Assembly: GCF_030433895.1 (NCBI RefSeq)
Contig: NZ_JARUXE010000023.1
Location: 1-64,000, forward strand
Direction: 5' to 3'
Source: Arthrobacter sp. PsM3
Lineage (GTDB): Bacteria > Actinomycetota > Actinomycetes > Actinomycetales > Micrococcaceae
DNA length: 64,000 bases
Below the pieces are notes generated by a model that ran no database searches, was not told where the DNA came from, and worked only from the letters and a program-made list of their open reading frames with translations. The first letter of the stretch is position 1. Each line of letters opens with the position of its first letter. Positions 15,545 to 23,607 of the stretch are shown piece by piece. The position numbers and the translations under genes were made by a program.

Positions 15545-16285
15545 CTAGTGGGTGTGGACGCCGTCGGTGACGCTGCCCGGGAACTCCCGGCGCATCGCCG
15601 CGGCAATGTCCTTCATGTCACCCGACCCGGCAGCGTCACGCGCCACCGAATACATGTCGTAGAAGTCATCCGGCAGGTAGCCTTCGGGGTAATCGTCGCC
15701 AGCTCGCAGCGGGACCGCCTGGCAGTCACAGAATCCGTGGTAGGTCTCGCCATCAGCCCGTGTCTCCGCCGACTTTTCAGAAACGTAGACCGCGTCGCGC
15801 GATGCAAGAATCAGGCACCACGAGCAGGTCTTCGGCCCGGACGGTACCCGGGCCCATGAAGCGCCCTCACGGTCGGCATTCCACGTAATCGTGTTCCGGC
15901 CGGACTGCTTCACGTATTTGTCGGTTGCAATGGTCAGCGCCGATAGCATCGCCGCCGGTTCAGGAGTCCAGAGGTGGCGGGCCAGATACCTGACCTTCTC
16001 TTCGACACGGACGCTCGGGATAGCTGCCGGGGCAGGGGTGGCCCGGAATCGGCCAGCCACTCCAGAGTCGGCCCGCTGCTCCTCATACCAGTCCAACGCC
16101 AGCACACCGGCGACCTCCCCATACTGGGATACCAGCAGAGGCATAAACTCCAGCAGAGCGTTGCGCGCCGCCTCCGGACGGGACAGATCGAGCGCCGCGA
16201 AATAGGCGGCCAACTCGGCTTCCACCCGGCCCGAAAGCTCAGCGGACGCCGTCCGGTAGCGCTCAATGGAAGCGGGGTCCACCAT
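15545..16285 (-). CDS. MuF-like minor head protein
   Basis: The 246-residue protein follows the portal gene by a base or two. The C-terminal half has the MuF-type metal-binding pattern: CSWCLILASRDAVYVSEKSA near 150-170, then HGFCDCQAVP. Such minor head proteins bind the portal and are packaged or processed during head assembly. The N-terminal half is helical. Some phages use this slot for a capsid maturation protease; no protease motif is visible here. Confidence 0.75.
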   Translation of the reverse strand: MVDPASIERYRTASAELSGRVEAELAAYFAALDLSRPEAARNALLEFMPLLVSQYGEVAGVLALDWYEEQRADSGVAGRFRATPAPAAIPSVRVEEKVRYLARHLWTPEPAAMLSALTIATDKYVKQSGRNTITWNADREGASWARVPSGPKTCSWCLILASRDAVYVSEKSAETRADGETYHGFCDCQAVPLRAGDDYPEGYLPDDFYDMYSVARDAAGSGDMKDIAAAMRREFPGSVTDGVHTH

Positions 16286-16287
16286 GG

Positions 16288-17883
16288 CTACGCGCCCTCG
16301 CGGATCGTGATCAGGTTGCCGGGGATGAAGGTCACGCCCTCAAGTCCGGCCTGCTGTGCGGCCGATGCTGCATCAACGCCAGCACGACGAAGAACGCCCA
16401 GCGCGTCAGCCTTGGCCTTGAGCACCTGCGCCTCTGTAAGTCGCTCATCCACAGGTGCGCCGGCGCCATCGCTGAATACCGGCGATGCAGAGGACTTCGC
16501 AGCCGCCATGAGAGCATCAAGGCGGGTGCCGCCAGCCAGTTTCGATTGATACGTTTTCATCCGCTCGATCTGATCCTTGCCCAACCCGTAGACCTCCATC
16601 GCAACCTCCGGGTCACCCTCGGGGAACGTCTGCGTGAACTTCAATCCGGCGTCAGCCTGGGCGGCCTTCGACGGTGTCCCGGGGTCCTTGAAGTGCGCCC
16701 TCAGGCCGCGAAGCTCGGCCTCCATGGCGGGCGTCCATTCGCCGTACTTCACGGCCAGGACGTTGCGTGCGAGGTCGACGCGGGACATCCCGATGCTTTC
16801 CAGCTCGCCCTCGACGACGGAAGTCAGGTCAGCTTCGGAGGCGCGGATCGCGTCCGCGGATGAAGGATTGTCGTGGATGATGCCGAGGTAGCCAACCGGG
16901 ATCGACGTCTCACTGGCCACCATCAGCCCGATAGTCTTCAGCATTTCTCCGTGCGGCTGCATCGAAGCCTGCGAGAGCTGCTGCAGCGTCGGCTTGACCA
17001 GATCGCCGGTTTCCTCATCGCGGGTATTTGGAAGGGCCCAGACGCCGCCAATGAGAGCGTCCAGCGGGGATATGCGCTTACCCTTCGCATCGAGGAAGTG
17101 CTCTTCCTCAGCGCCAAGCAGGGCGCGCTGCGGGGCACCATAGAACTCAGCATTGACTTCCTGCCGAAGCATCGTCCGGCATCCCATGTCGATGTAACCC
17201 ATCAGCGGCCGGGTGATCCGCGAGTAACCGAACGGGCGATCAAGAGAGCGTCCCCACACGTACGGGGAGCACGTCACTCGGCCTGCAACACCGACGTACG
17301 TCCGCGTTACCATCCACTTCTTCTCGATGAACTGAATGCGCAGGGTTTCGCCCGGCACGTAGAGCAGCGCCTCCCACCGGCCAACGAGCTCAAGAGCCAT
17401 GGTCACCCGGTTGGTGCGGGTATCGATCTCCGCCGTCGCCTCAAGAGCGGTGCGGGCAGCCACGATGACATCAGGTTCGCCATTCCCGGAATCGCCCGGA
17501 GTCACGAAAACGAAAGACACCGAATGCTGCAGGGATGACTCGATGGCCATGCGCTCTATCGCGGCAAAGTGATTATCACCGAAGACTTCATCGATGTCAT
17601 CCAGCATCGTTGAAGCGCGGCCCAGCGTGAATCCGTCCGGCCGAATCCGACGGGCCGGCACCTTCACGGCCTTGTTGGCCCAGCCGATGGCAACCTGGAA
17701 GTCCTGCATGTGCGGCGGGATCGAGAACCCGATCTTGTCCAGACGCTTCTTCGCATCGAAGTACGACGTCCGCAAGCGGTTACGATCCGTCTTGCGACGA
17801 ACCACCGTCAACATCCGATTGAACGCCGCCGCCTCAAAATCACTCAGAGGGCGCACCAACTCCAGACCAGCCAAGCGGGCCAC
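16288..17883 (-). CDS. Portal protein
   Basis: The 531-residue protein lies between the terminase and MuF genes and has the normal portal length. Features include the N-terminal helical block, the region WANKAVKVPARRIRPDGF, and the conserved late block SETSIPVGYLGIIHDNPSSADAIRASEADL typical of SPP1-type portals. Twelve copies form the vertex ring through which DNA is packaged and ejected. The C-terminal 90 residues are Ala-rich helix. Confidence 0.9.
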   Translation of the reverse strand: MARLAGLELVRPLSDFEAAAFNRMLTVVRRKTDRNRLRTSYFDAKKRLDKIGFSIPPHMQDFQVAIGWANKAVKVPARRIRPDGFTLGRASTMLDDIDEVFGDNHFAAIERMAIESSLQHSVSFVFVTPGDSGNGEPDVIVAARTALEATAEIDTRTNRVTMALELVGRWEALLYVPGETLRIQFIEKKWMVTRTYVGVAGRVTCSPYVWGRSLDRPFGYSRITRPLMGYIDMGCRTMLRQEVNAEFYGAPQRALLGAEEEHFLDAKGKRISPLDALIGGVWALPNTRDEETGDLVKPTLQQLSQASMQPHGEMLKTIGLMVASETSIPVGYLGIIHDNPSSADAIRASEADLTSVVEGELESIGMSRVDLARNVLAVKYGEWTPAMEAELRGLRAHFKDPGTPSKAAQADAGLKFTQTFPEGDPEVAMEVYGLGKDQIERMKTYQSKLAGGTRLDALMAAAKSSASPVFSDGAGAPVDERLTEAQVLKAKADALGVLRRAGVDAASAAQQAGLEGVTFIPGNLITIREGA

Positions 17884-17886
17884 CTC

Positions 17887-19395
17887 CTAAAAAACGATTG
17901 CTCCGCGAACCTTCTTCTCAGAAGACTTCGGGATACGACGGGCGAACTTCTGCGCCCCGTAGTGGGCGCAAGTCACGGAAACGATGGGGGACAGGTCGAC
18001 GTCGAGGCTCGTACGATTCCACTTGAACGAGCCAGGGCGGTTCTTGATCGGATCCTGCGTGGTGTTCTTCGCCGAATGGTCGAGGTGTTCCTGCCCGAAG
18101 TGCGTTACCGCAGGGTGCTTCTCGACTGCCTCATGCAGCCCAGCGCACGCCTGGGTGTACTCATGGGCGCCGAGGATGAAGACCTTCATCTTCTTCCGCT
18201 TCAGATGCGCCTCAAGGAGGTCCCGGGCCGGGGAGTAGGCATCAATGACGATCGGGGTGCGGCGCTTGGCGCGCTCCCACAACCAGTCAACGAGTGCCAT
18301 TGTCCCGGCCTCATCGAATGGCGCGTCGGCGGCCAGCTCGAGGTGGATGTCATCGCCCTCCGCGAACGTAGAGACGCCGATCGAAACCTTCGTGCGCTCC
18401 GGATTCATGTCGACGCCGTACGCGGCGATCGGCCACTCAGGGTCCGGGTCATCAATCGCCCGGTCATCCCACTTCGTGAACGCCAACTTCCCGGCGACCG
18501 AAGGTGTCGGCCACATGTTCAGGCGCTCGCGAGCGAACGACCGCGGGGAGAACTTGTGATGCTCCGTCTCCACCGTCCGCAGCTTGATGCGCCCGCCCAG
18601 GGCAGGGTTAGCGTCAGCCCAGTTCTTCCGGTCCGCCGTGAAGACCCTCAGTTCCGCCTCGGACATCTTGTCGACGTCGCCGGCGGCCGAATGCTCCACC
18701 CATGCCGACCGCTTATCAGCGCCGGTGACAGCTGCGTTCCGGACCCGCACGAAAGGCTCGCCGCGCTCGGACAGATCCTTCGGGGGAGTACCCATGTAGA
18801 TCGTGATCGGATCACCAGACGGGGCTGCCGAAGTAGTCGGCTCAAGAGCCTCCTGCTCGTCCTCCTCATACTCCTGGCCCTCATCCACCACGAGGACGTC
18901 GAAGGAGCTACCGCGGCCCGCACCGCCGGTCCGGGCGCCCAGCTCAATCAGGCCGCCTTTGTGCAGCTCGATGGCTTCCTGGCCGTTGGTCTTGCGGATC
19001 TCCTTCACCAGAGCGTTCAGCTCCGGAAACTTCGCGTGCGGGTCATTGACCTTCGTGCCGAAGAAATGCATGAGACGCTTGAACGCCTTACGCGCCGAAC
19101 TCAGCAGGTGCGACGTGTGCAGGATCTTCATGTTGAGCGCCACCATCAGGTAAAGCTCAACAACCTCCAACGCGCCATTCTTGCCATTCTGGCGAGGGGC
19201 ACTCAATCCCCACGTGGAAGACAGCCATCCCGCATCGTCCGTCCGCAGCCAAGCCCGCACAGCCTCGGCCTGCCAAGGATCCACAACGTAGTCGTAGCCC
19301 TCAGCGAACTCGAGCGCGTTCTCGGCATGCTCCAGGCTGTACCCGCGGGGAGACGGCGCGGTGTTGAAGCGTGCCACCTGCGAACCGATCAGCAC
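17887..19395 (-). CDS. Terminase large subunit
   Basis: The 502-residue protein is the packaging motor and nuclease. A variant Walker A is visible at residues 65-73 (SAPRQNGKN) and Walker B at about 166-174 (VLVVDEGQE). The adenine-binding and coupling region includes ITIYMGTPP. The C-terminal half carries the RNase H-like nuclease part, with Asp residues in AYGVDMNPERTKV and PIVIDAYSPARDLLE. It starts two codons after the small subunit gene and precedes the portal. Confidence 0.92.
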   Translation of the reverse strand: MLIGSQVARFNTAPSPRGYSLEHAENALEFAEGYDYVVDPWQAEAVRAWLRTDDAGWLSSTWGLSAPRQNGKNGALEVVELYLMVALNMKILHTSHLLSSARKAFKRLMHFFGTKVNDPHAKFPELNALVKEIRKTNGQEAIELHKGGLIELGARTGGAGRGSSFDVLVVDEGQEYEEDEQEALEPTTSAAPSGDPITIYMGTPPKDLSERGEPFVRVRNAAVTGADKRSAWVEHSAAGDVDKMSEAELRVFTADRKNWADANPALGGRIKLRTVETEHHKFSPRSFARERLNMWPTPSVAGKLAFTKWDDRAIDDPDPEWPIAAYGVDMNPERTKVSIGVSTFAEGDDIHLELAADAPFDEAGTMALVDWLWERAKRRTPIVIDAYSPARDLLEAHLKRKKMKVFILGAHEYTQACAGLHEAVEKHPAVTHFGQEHLDHSAKNTTQDPIKNRPGSFKWNRTSLDVDLSPIVSVTCAHYGAQKFARRIPKSSEKKVRGAIVF

Positions 19396-19405
19396 GCCCC
19401 ACCAC

Positions 19406-19807
19406 CTAGCCGTTCAGTTTCTTAGCCAACCTCTGCAGCGGAGAGACATTATCGGGCAGGTCAGCCGGCACTGGCACCGGTGGGGCGGCAGCCTTGGAAT
19501 CCGCGGGGGAGAGCTTCGTGAGGATGTTGGCAAACGCAGTCGCCTGCTGCCTGGCCTCCGCCAGCACCGCGTTGAACTTGACCTCAACGTTGATGTTCAC
19601 GGAGCCGTCATCATCTACTTCTCGATCCAGCACGCGGAACTGCATGAGGTTCAGAACGCCCTTGCCCTGAATGATGTTGTCCAGCTCGTCCAGGCGGTCA
19701 GCCGTACGGGCAGCCTCCAGCACCAGCGCATTGCGGGGGACATCCTGCGTGGCCATCGCCTGCCAAAGGGCCGCGCCACGCTCACCAAGGCCAGCAGGAA
19801 CATCCAC
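19406..19807 (-). CDS. Terminase small subunit
   Basis: The 133-residue protein directly precedes the large subunit and is largely helical. N-terminal residues (MDVPAGLGERGAALWQAM) match the P27-like small terminase type, which recognises the packaging site; the middle block LVLEAARTADRLDELDNII forms a probable oligomerisation helix. The C-terminus is proline-rich. Confidence 0.8.
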   Translation of the reverse strand: MDVPAGLGERGAALWQAMATQDVPRNALVLEAARTADRLDELDNIIQGKGVLNLMQFRVLDREVDDDGSVNINVEVKFNAVLAEARQQATAFANILTKLSPADSKAAAPPVPVPADLPDNVSPLQRLAKKLNG

Positions 19808-19817
19808 GGCAGGCCTC

Positions 19818-20138
19818 CTAGACTCGGGGCGGCCAGGACCAGCGGCCGTCGCCGGAGCCCTCGGTCCGGGACGTTACCCAAAGAGTGTCGTTGCCATCGA
19901 GGAACACCTGCAGCTGTACAGACGACTGAGGCCACACCCTGACGATAATGGCCGGGAACACGTCGCCGGCGCTCGCGCTGTTCCCGATGTGGATCTGCGG
20001 GCCCAGTTCCTGACTGGCCAGCGTCACTCCGGCGCCGTTCAGGTTCTTGGCGTCGGCCCGGCGCTTATTGACGTGGGCGGCTTCCTGCTCGGTCAGCGTG
20101 TAGTGGACAATCCGGCCAATGGTTGGCGCCTGCGTCAT
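19818..20138 (-). CDS. Conserved-looking hypothetical upstream of terminase
   Basis: The 106-residue protein is beta-rich with an N-terminal segment GRIVHYTLTEQEAAHVNKRRADA and ends SGDGRWSWPPRV. Small proteins with this opening and tryptophan-rich end occur next to terminase or replication genes in many actinophages, but their function is not known to me. The spacing to TerS is eleven bases. Confidence 0.6.
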   Translation of the reverse strand: MTQAPTIGRIVHYTLTEQEAAHVNKRRADAKNLNGAGVTLASQELGPQIHIGNSASAGDVFPAIIVRVWPQSSVQLQVFLDGNDTLWVTSRTEGSGDGRWSWPPRV

Positions 20139-20146
20139 GTTTGCTC

Positions 20147-20680
20147 CTAGATCGATAGCTTGTTTCCCGTCACCGCGATGTAGCGGGCGGCAGAGTAGAA
20201 CTCGATGTTGCGGCCATCCCGGATACGGCGGCCCGGACCCTCCGGAGCTTCCACGAAGACATGGACACCTTCGCCGGACTGGGACACCTCGATCAGCAGA
20301 GGATCAGGAATTGCGGCGATGGCCTCGCGGGCCCAGCCAGTCAGCTCGCCGTCAACGATGCAGTGGTCGAAATCCCAGCAGCCAACACCGTCACCAAGAA
20401 CGTAGCCCAGGCCCACGCCAGCGGACGACTTCGAGACATGCTCGAATGACGCCCAGGTGCGCGAATTGGTGGAAGAGGCGTAACGACCCGAGCCGGTCAG
20501 CGGCACCTTGTCAGCATCTCGACGCACCCAGCGTCGGCGGCTCGTCATCGCCTCCGGAAAGGCCGGCGCGCGCTTCGCAGCTCGGTGCGCGTACACCCGG
20601 CACTTCGAGGTGCAGAACTTCGCGCCCTCGCGGGGGAGGTGCATGGGTCCTCCGCAGTACCCGCACATGGTTGATGGCAT
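20147..20680 (-). CDS. Primase/polymerase-like protein with zinc ribbon
   Basis: The 177-residue protein opens with a zinc ribbon (CGYCGG then CTSKCR, residues 6-28) and continues with a block typical of the archaeo-eukaryotic primase / bifunctional prim-pol superfamily: GVGCWDFDHCIVDGEL and LLIEVSQSGEGVHVFVEAP. The full prim-pol domain is longer, so this may be a minimal or regulatory version. Its place beside terminase, away from the other replication genes, is unusual. The Asp-x-Asp catalytic pair (DFD) is present. Confidence 0.65.
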   Translation of the reverse strand: MPSTMCGYCGGPMHLPREGAKFCTSKCRVYAHRAAKRAPAFPEAMTSRRRWVRRDADKVPLTGSGRYASSTNSRTWASFEHVSKSSAGVGLGYVLGDGVGCWDFDHCIVDGELTGWAREAIAAIPDPLLIEVSQSGEGVHVFVEAPEGPGRRIRDGRNIEFYSAARYIAVTGNKLSI

Positions 20681-21009
20681 GGTCCAAGTCTACCAAGCTG
20701 TAACGGATAAACCCAGTAAACATAAGGGATTAGGGCCGTTGATTCAAGACGGCCACAACGGCGGCTGAACCAAATATCGGGCAGGTCAAATTCCGTCAGA
20801 GGCGGACGGCGCGGCCGTCAGAATCGCTCTGGTGGCCGGAGAAAAGTGCCCGGCGGCCGAGAGTGGAGTGCTCGGGGGGATATTTTCGCCCTATGCCTGG
20901 GGAGGGCTAGGGGCGGGGGCGGGAGGGGTGTCCCCCCACCCCCTCTTCATGAGATCTGGGATAAGGAAAAGCGTTATCCACCGAGTATCCAGAAGTTGTC
21001 CACAGGCTG
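20681..21009. other. Non-coding gap, candidate packaging (cos) region
   Basis: No gene with a ribosome site is seen in these 329 bases. It contains an extreme G-run (gggctaggggcggggg followed by gggaggggt and then a C-run) and is flanked by HNH nuclease and terminase-side genes. HNH proteins next to terminase often assist cos cleavage, so this is the best place for the packaging site. A TTATCCACC and a TTGTCCACAGG, the latter like a DnaA box, lie near 20972-21004. Confidence 0.4.
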
Positions 21010-21534
21010 TCAGGCGGTGATGAGCAGGTCTCTTTGGGCTCGTATTTCGTCGTCCGTGATGCCTGTTGCGTCTCCGCGGACCGCGTTGCACCACATGTGA
21101 GCGGTGCGTAGGTTGCCTGGGGAGTGATCAGGGCATGGTGTGGATGACCTTGGCACGATGTGGTCGAGGGACGCCGACCATGGGCTGTTCGGCTCGGCCT
21201 CTTGGTCGATTGGATGAAGGCAGATGAGGCATTGCCATTCATCTCTCTCGTAGATGGCGTGTCGGTCGGCGTCGGGTATCCATCGTCCTCGTTGCCATTC
21301 GCCGGTCTTCTCGAAGTTGGCTCGGGACCATGCTTGGTAGCGTGCGGCGTGCCCGGCTCGGCATGGAGTGCATCGGCAGCCATATCGGTACATGCTGGGG
21401 CTGCCATGCGTAACCCTTGGGTCAGGCGTTGGGGTGCCGTTCCTCTTGAACTTGCGGTAGTGGTTCTCGCAGTAGGTGAGGCGCATCTTGCCTGTGCGCT
21501 CGCAGTCATCGACTGAGCATGAGGATGTCGGCAT
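21010..21534 (-). CDS. HNH endonuclease
   Basis: The 174-residue protein has an N-terminal Cys/His cluster (CSVDDCERTGKMRLTYCENH) and another CRCTPC, then a C-terminal HNH domain: CLICLHP, SLDHIVPRS and NLRTAHMWCNAVRG. The zinc fingers probably help DNA recognition. Being on the terminase side, it is a candidate for nicking the packaging site, but a free-standing homing enzyme is also possible. Confidence 0.82.
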   Translation of the reverse strand: MPTSSCSVDDCERTGKMRLTYCENHYRKFKRNGTPTPDPRVTHGSPSMYRYGCRCTPCRAGHAARYQAWSRANFEKTGEWQRGRWIPDADRHAIYERDEWQCLICLHPIDQEAEPNSPWSASLDHIVPRSSTPCPDHSPGNLRTAHMWCNAVRGDATGITDDEIRAQRDLLITA

Positions 21535-21554
21535 GGGCGCTCCTTACGTGCTGG

Positions 21555-21860
21555 TCACCATCGGCGGCTGGTCTTGAGTGGCGCTAGGGGGCTTGGCGGT
21601 GCCTTCTCGCCATGCTGCGGTTGCCGGTTGCCGCGCTTCTGGTTGCAGAGGCGGTGGGCTAGTCGGCAGTTGGAACGCTCGTAGGGCGATCCGCCTTTGG
21701 ATACCGGAATGACTTCATCGATCTCGGGTGATCCTGGTTGGCCGTGTGGGAGCGTCTTGTCTACGGGGAGCGAGCAGAGCCAGCAGTGGGTTTCTTCCCT
21801 GATGACCCTTGCGCGGAGCTTGTTGCGAAGGGAGCTGTTCGCTCGACGCGGGTTGCTCAT
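21555..21860 (-). CDS. HNH endonuclease, terminase-associated type
   Basis: This 101-residue protein is a minimal HNH domain: CWLC at 27-30, then EIDEVIPVSKGGSPYERSNCRLAHRLCNQKRG. The first catalytic position is DEV rather than the usual DHI, a variant common in phage HNH proteins next to terminases. Its start overlaps the upstream small gene by four bases (ATGA). Likely works with TerL in cos cleavage. Confidence 0.8.
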   Translation of the reverse strand: MSNPRRANSSLRNKLRARVIREETHCWLCSLPVDKTLPHGQPGSPEIDEVIPVSKGGSPYERSNCRLAHRLCNQKRGNRQPQHGEKAPPSPLAPLKTSRRW

Positions 21861-22084
21861 GGCCGGTTCCGGCTGAACCCGATGGGCACTGTCCGTCGTG
21901 CCTTGTCTTCGTCGTCGTAGAGGGGCTCTCGGTTGCTGCGTATGTGGAGCTCGGGTGGCGCGGCGTAGGAGTGGGCGTGTTCGCTTCGCGCTTCGCCGGC
22001 ACCTTCAGGGTGGTACTCGTCGGGCTCGTCCATGAGTCGGGCTGAGGCTTCGAGCCAAGCGCAGATCGCGCGGTATAGGCGCAT
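21857..22084 (-). CDS. Small acidic hypothetical protein
   Basis: The 75-residue protein (MRLYRAICAWLEASARLMDEPDEYHPEG) is coupled to the HNH gene by an ATGA overlap. It is charged with no membrane segment. It is the first gene of this leftward unit, and diverges from the plus-strand gene that starts about 30 bases away. Function unknown. Confidence 0.55.
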   Translation of the reverse strand: MRLYRAICAWLEASARLMDEPDEYHPEGAGEARSEHAHSYAAPPELHIRSNREPLYDDEDKARRTVPIGFSRNRP

Positions 22085-22113
22085 GGGTTGTGCCTCCGGT
22101 TAGACTCGCCGAC

Positions 22114-22464
22114 ATGGGACTAAAGGAGTGGGCTGCTAAGGCGCCCGTAGCGACGTATGGGATGCTCACGCTGTACAAGGACAAGGTGCGCTGCCTTGAG
22201 TCGAAGCAGAAGGGCGAGTATCCCCTTGCGGGGGTTACGGCCGTGGTGGAGTCGGGCGAGGCTTTGTCCCAGCGTGTGACGCTTACTCGGTTCGCTGCTT
22301 TTGGTCTGATCTCGCTGGCCATGAAGAAGAAGTCGGGCGGCGAGTCGTACCTGCTGGTCGAGGGGCCTGAGTTCGCGTGGACGTTTGAGGTCAAGCGTGG
22401 CGATCAGGCGAAGGCCCAGGCGTTCGCAGCGAAGGTGAGGTCGGCCGCTAAGGCGACGGTGTAG
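22114..22464 (+). CDS. PH-like domain protein on the opposite strand, possible moron
   Basis: This 116-residue protein starts at ATG 22114 (MGLKEWAAKAPVATYGMLTLYKD); a GTG at 22090 would add eight residues. It is beta-rich, with LYKDKVRCLES, GGESYLLVEGPEFAWTFEV and a C-terminal helix, a pattern resembling bacterial PH-like domain proteins. It is the only clear plus-strand gene between the left edge and the immunity region, and it faces its neighbours. That isolation suggests independent expression from the lysogen, but its role is unknown. Confidence 0.65.
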   Translation: MGLKEWAAKAPVATYGMLTLYKDKVRCLESKQKGEYPLAGVTAVVESGEALSQRVTLTRFAAFGLISLAMKKKSGGESYLLVEGPEFAWTFEVKRGDQAKAQAFAAKVRSAAKATV

Positions 22465-22777
22465 CTCCTGCATGGAGTAGGCGTGTACCGACGCCTCGTT
22501 CTTCGGCTGACCCTCCGGCGTTTCTTCGCGACCTTGGCATGAGCTTTCGCTCGGTCCGTCATCCAGCGGATGGGTTTTCCCCAGCGGCAACCTGGGACAG
22601 CCTCCATGCAGGAGAGTGGGGACGGTTACTGGCTCATCTGCGTTCCGCGATGGTTGGTCAGTGGCTTTGGCCGTCAGTGGGCTGGTTGGGTCGCGATCCC
22701 TGCGCCGCCTGTGCGGTCCAGTCCTGCCGGGTGAATAGGCCGGCGGTCGTACTCATGGGAGCGACATGGGGTCCCCG
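22465..22777. other. Gap between the plus-strand gene and the tRNA
   Basis: No gene is supported here. A basic minus-strand frame from 22562 overlaps the plus-strand gene end and has only a weak ribosome site. Otherwise I see nothing recognisable. Confidence 0.35.
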
Positions 22778-22850
22778 TGGGTCCCCCCGGATTCGAACCG
22801 GGACTGTGCAGGTTTTGAAGCTGCTGTCTCTGCCGTTGGACTAGAGACCC
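22778..22850 (-). tRNA. Phage tRNA, anticodon probably CAA, isotype unclear
   Basis: The 73-base cloverleaf on the minus strand has a seven-pair acceptor stem (GGGTCTC with GGGACCC), a three-pair D stem, a T arm CCGGG-TTCGAAT-CCGGG and discriminator A73; CCA is not encoded. The anticodon stem GCAGC/CCTGC has a C-C mismatch at its last pair and the loop TTCAAAA places CAA at 34-36. CAA would read UUG (Leu), but the variable loop has only five bases, not the long arm of tRNA-Leu. A tool may call it undetermined or suppressor. It may be a mutated tRNA-Trp-like gene. Confidence 0.8.
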
Positions 22851-22938
22851 ATGCCCGGCCAGTCCTGAGAGGGTTACTGGCCAGCGCTATGAAGTTGTTT
22901 TGACTGGATGGTTCACCCCGCGCCAGTCGTTGGGGATT

Positions 22939-23415
22939 CTATGCCGCGCTGTGAGTGAACAGTTCTGCTCTTAGCCTGGCAGCAACCTTGGCGGCCTCTT
23001 CGATGGACTGGAAGGACCCGCCCTGAACATGCTTCCCGTTGTGGCCGACGACCACATTCCATCGTCCTCGCGCGCTGCTCCAATGCACGCCGCGGACCCC
23101 GGACGTCGACCCGGCATTCGCGCCAGTCCGATTCTCGGCATTCTGCTTTGCAGTGACGGGGCGGAGGTGGGCTGGATTCACGCAAGATTCGACATGGCAG
23201 ATGTGGTCAAGGCCGCGCCCGTCCGGGATGGGGCCCATCAGCTGTTCGTAGGCAATTCGGTGCGCCTTCTTCATGAACTGCTTGCCGTTCAGGGTGACCC
23301 GGAACATGCCGTATTTTTGGACGAGGGCCGCTTGCCAGATCCAACAGTCGCCGGACTTGTCGACCTTTGCCCAGAACCTTTCGAGGTCCTTATGCGTAAG
23401 TGCTATCGTTTCCAT
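22939..23415 (-). CDS. HNH endonuclease with AP2-like DNA-binding domain
   Basis: From the ATG at 23415, preceded by TAGGAG, the protein has 158 residues. The HNH part shows CWIW, AHRIAYEQLMGPIPDGRGLDHICHVESCVNPAHLRPVT, and the C-terminus (SGVRGVHWSSARGRWNVVV, GGSFQSIEEAAKVAARL) is AP2-like. This architecture is typical of free-standing phage homing endonucleases. It is paralogous in design to the HNH-AP2 gene at 40222-40677. An upstream in-frame start lacks a ribosome site and would run through a terminator. Confidence 0.85.
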   Translation of the reverse strand: METIALTHKDLERFWAKVDKSGDCWIWQAALVQKYGMFRVTLNGKQFMKKAHRIAYEQLMGPIPDGRGLDHICHVESCVNPAHLRPVTAKQNAENRTGANAGSTSGVRGVHWSSARGRWNVVVGHNGKHVQGGSFQSIEEAAKVAARLRAELFTHSAA

Positions 23416-23486
23416 ATCGACTCCTAAGACGGTCGGTCGGGCTCCCGGATGCTGCCAGGCATCGCGGGAGTTTTCTTTGGGTACGC

Positions 23487-23527
23487 AAAAGCGCCCGTCG
23501 CGTATGGGGGTCACGGCGGGCGCTTTT
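23487..23527. terminator. Bidirectional terminator upstream of the HNH-AP2 gene
   Basis: An 11-bp stem (AAAAGCGCCCG with CGGGCGCTTTT) bounds a 19-base loop. Because A and T runs lie at both ends it can work on either strand; on the minus strand it would end the transcript from the 23.6-28.5 kb genes. Confidence 0.75.
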
Positions 23528-23607
23528 GGGCAACAAAAAAGGCCAGTCACTTGGACCGACCTGGTTTCTCAGCCACTTCTGGCGAGACATGACACACTCT
23601 ACCGGAA

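Noticed and set aside
17710-19425. 571-residue plus-strand frame across the terminase and portal genes
   Set aside because: It is very long but is Arg/His/Leu-rich with no motifs, as expected for an antisense frame of a GC-rich gene; the minus strand has the complete terminase.
22404-22562. Small basic minus-strand frame (MTDRAKAHAKVAKKRRRVSRRTRRR...)
   Set aside because: It overlaps the end of the plus-strand gene by 60 bases and lacks a good ribosome site; it could be real but I could not support it.
22778-22850. The tRNA as the prophage attachment site
   Set aside because: It lies within the phage genes, flanked by HNH and structural genes on either side, so it is cargo and not the border.
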